In this document: in pieces, positions 4,830 through 5,142 of the stretch
Layout: each line of letters opens with the position of its first letter
How positions within the stretch are numbered: the first letter of the stretch is position 1
NCBI GenBank assembly: GCA_050701635.1
Contig: JBOGDF010000378.1
Location: 1 to 5,142 of the forward strand
Length of the DNA: 5,142 nt
From: WHSM01 sp050701635
Lineage (GTDB): Bacteria > Actinomycetota > Actinomycetes > Mycobacteriales > Micromonosporaceae
Reading direction: 5' to 3'
Position numbers and translations under genes: made by a program
The notes under the pieces: model-generated
Told to the model about the DNA's origin: nothing
Database searches by the model: none
Seen by the model: only the letters and a program-made list of their open reading frames with translations

Positions 4830-5142
4830 CTACCGGCGTGGACCGGGGGCGTCGTCCTCGTCGTCGTAGTCCTCGTCGTCCGGCCCGTACGGCGCCTCGG
4901 CGATCAGCCGCAGCGTGCCGATGGTGTCGAGGATCTCGAAGGGCGCCTGCGGATCCGCTTCGTCGGCCATCAGCGCCTCCACGTCGAGCGCGTCGCCGAC
5001 CTCGCACAGCACGGTGACTCCGGCCAGCGGCTCCAGCTCCGGGATGTCCAGGGACGCCAGTGACCCGTCGCCGGCGGCCAGCAGCTCCTGCACCGCCTCG
5101 CTCGCGCCCCGCTCGGCGGTCTCGGCCGGCGCGGCGCCGGGG
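4830..5142 (-). CDS. Unrecognised acidic protein, C-terminal part
   Basis: The frame is open from the right edge to a TAG at 4832-4830, showing 103 residues; the start is outside the window. The visible chain opens with an Ala/Glu-rich stretch, followed by an ordered-looking segment with ELEPLAGVTVLCEVGDALDV, a helix with EALMADEADP, and FEILDTIGTLRLIAEAPY. It ends in a low-complexity acidic tail, DDEDYDDEDD, followed by a short basic end (GPRR). A GTG at 5093 could in principle start a shorter protein, but a GAGG only 2 nt upstream is too close and the frame continues in protein-like composition beyond it. I do not recognise the family. It has no membrane segment in the visible part and is probably cytosolic. 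It converges on the DUF5703 gene with a 7-bp gap. Confidence 0.7.
   Translation of the reverse strand, partial: PGAAPAETAERGASEAVQELLAAGDGSLASLDIPELEPLAGVTVLCEVGDALDVEALMADEADPQAPFEILDTIGTLRLIAEAPYGPDDEDYDDEDDAPGPRR
4854..4880. repeat. 12-bp direct repeat encoding the acidic tail
   Basis: GTCCTCGTCGTC occurs at 4854-4865 and again at 4869-4880, a 15-bp period equal to five codons. On the minus strand it encodes the repeated Asp/Glu pattern of the acidic tail. Simple GTC/CTC repeats of this sort can change length by slippage in multiples of three without breaking the frame. Confidence 0.8.

Noticed and set aside
4824..4851. Possible terminator hairpin between DUF5703 and the convergent gene
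   Set aside because: Only 5-bp arms (CGCCC and GGGCG) separated by 18 poorly pairing bases, and no U-tract; not distinguishable from chance.
4636..5007. Minus-strand open frame overlapping DUF5703
   Set aside because: Arg/Gly-rich shadow; the frame ending at 4830 is protein-like and avoids overlap with DUF5703.
1..5142. CRISPR array, tRNA or rRNA genes, insertion sequence or attachment sites
   Set aside because: No regularly spaced direct repeats, cloverleaf, rRNA-like sequence, transposase or terminal inverted repeats were seen on either strand.

Overview
The window is a GC-rich (roughly 70% or more) chromosomal segment, almost certainly from an actinobacterium. The supporting signs are an Rv3520c-type coenzyme F420-dependent oxidoreductase, a DUF5703-type small protein, an actinobacterial-style DinB polymerase tail, a probable leaderless promoter and strong GC bias at third codon positions. 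The marked excess of GTAC in coding sequence and the gene neighbourhood suggest Micromonosporaceae, but that assignment is an inference. No mobile element, CRISPR array, tRNA or rRNA is visible, and this looks like ordinary core or near-core chromosome.

Layout from left to right: (1) the C-terminal 177 residues of a DinB-type Y-family DNA polymerase on the + strand, ending at 535. (2) A 32-bp convergent gap with a GC-rich hairpin candidate, facing (3) uppP (undecaprenyl-diphosphatase, - strand). (4) An F420-dependent LLM-class oxidoreductase lies upstream of uppP on the same strand, and its stop codon overlaps the uppP start in an ATGA. (5) A 162-bp divergent intergenic region (2445-2606) holds both outward promoters, a 15-bp hyphenated palindrome, an 8-bp tandem repeat and a CTC/GCTC-rich low-complexity stretch. 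(6) A + strand run follows: an aldo/keto reductase, a secreted or lipoprotein seven-bladed beta-propeller protein, and a 65-aa DUF5703-family protein, with gaps of 15 and 14 nt that suggest one operon. (7) The C-terminal part of an acidic, unrecognised protein on the - strand ends only 7 bp from the DUF5703 stop and runs off the right edge.

Functionally this is two divergent operons between convergent neighbours. One pairs a cell-envelope lipid-carrier phosphatase with an F420 redox enzyme. The other pairs an NAD(P)H-type aldo/keto reductase with an exported propeller protein and a small unknown. No shared pathway can be proven from sequence. I saw no clear new defence, mobile or biosynthetic system. 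The most unusual signals are the context-dependent use of the Val codon GTA (almost only inside GTAC), the operator-like palindrome at the predicted start of the oxidoreductase operon, and the intergenic low-complexity block that may be a dispersed repeat.
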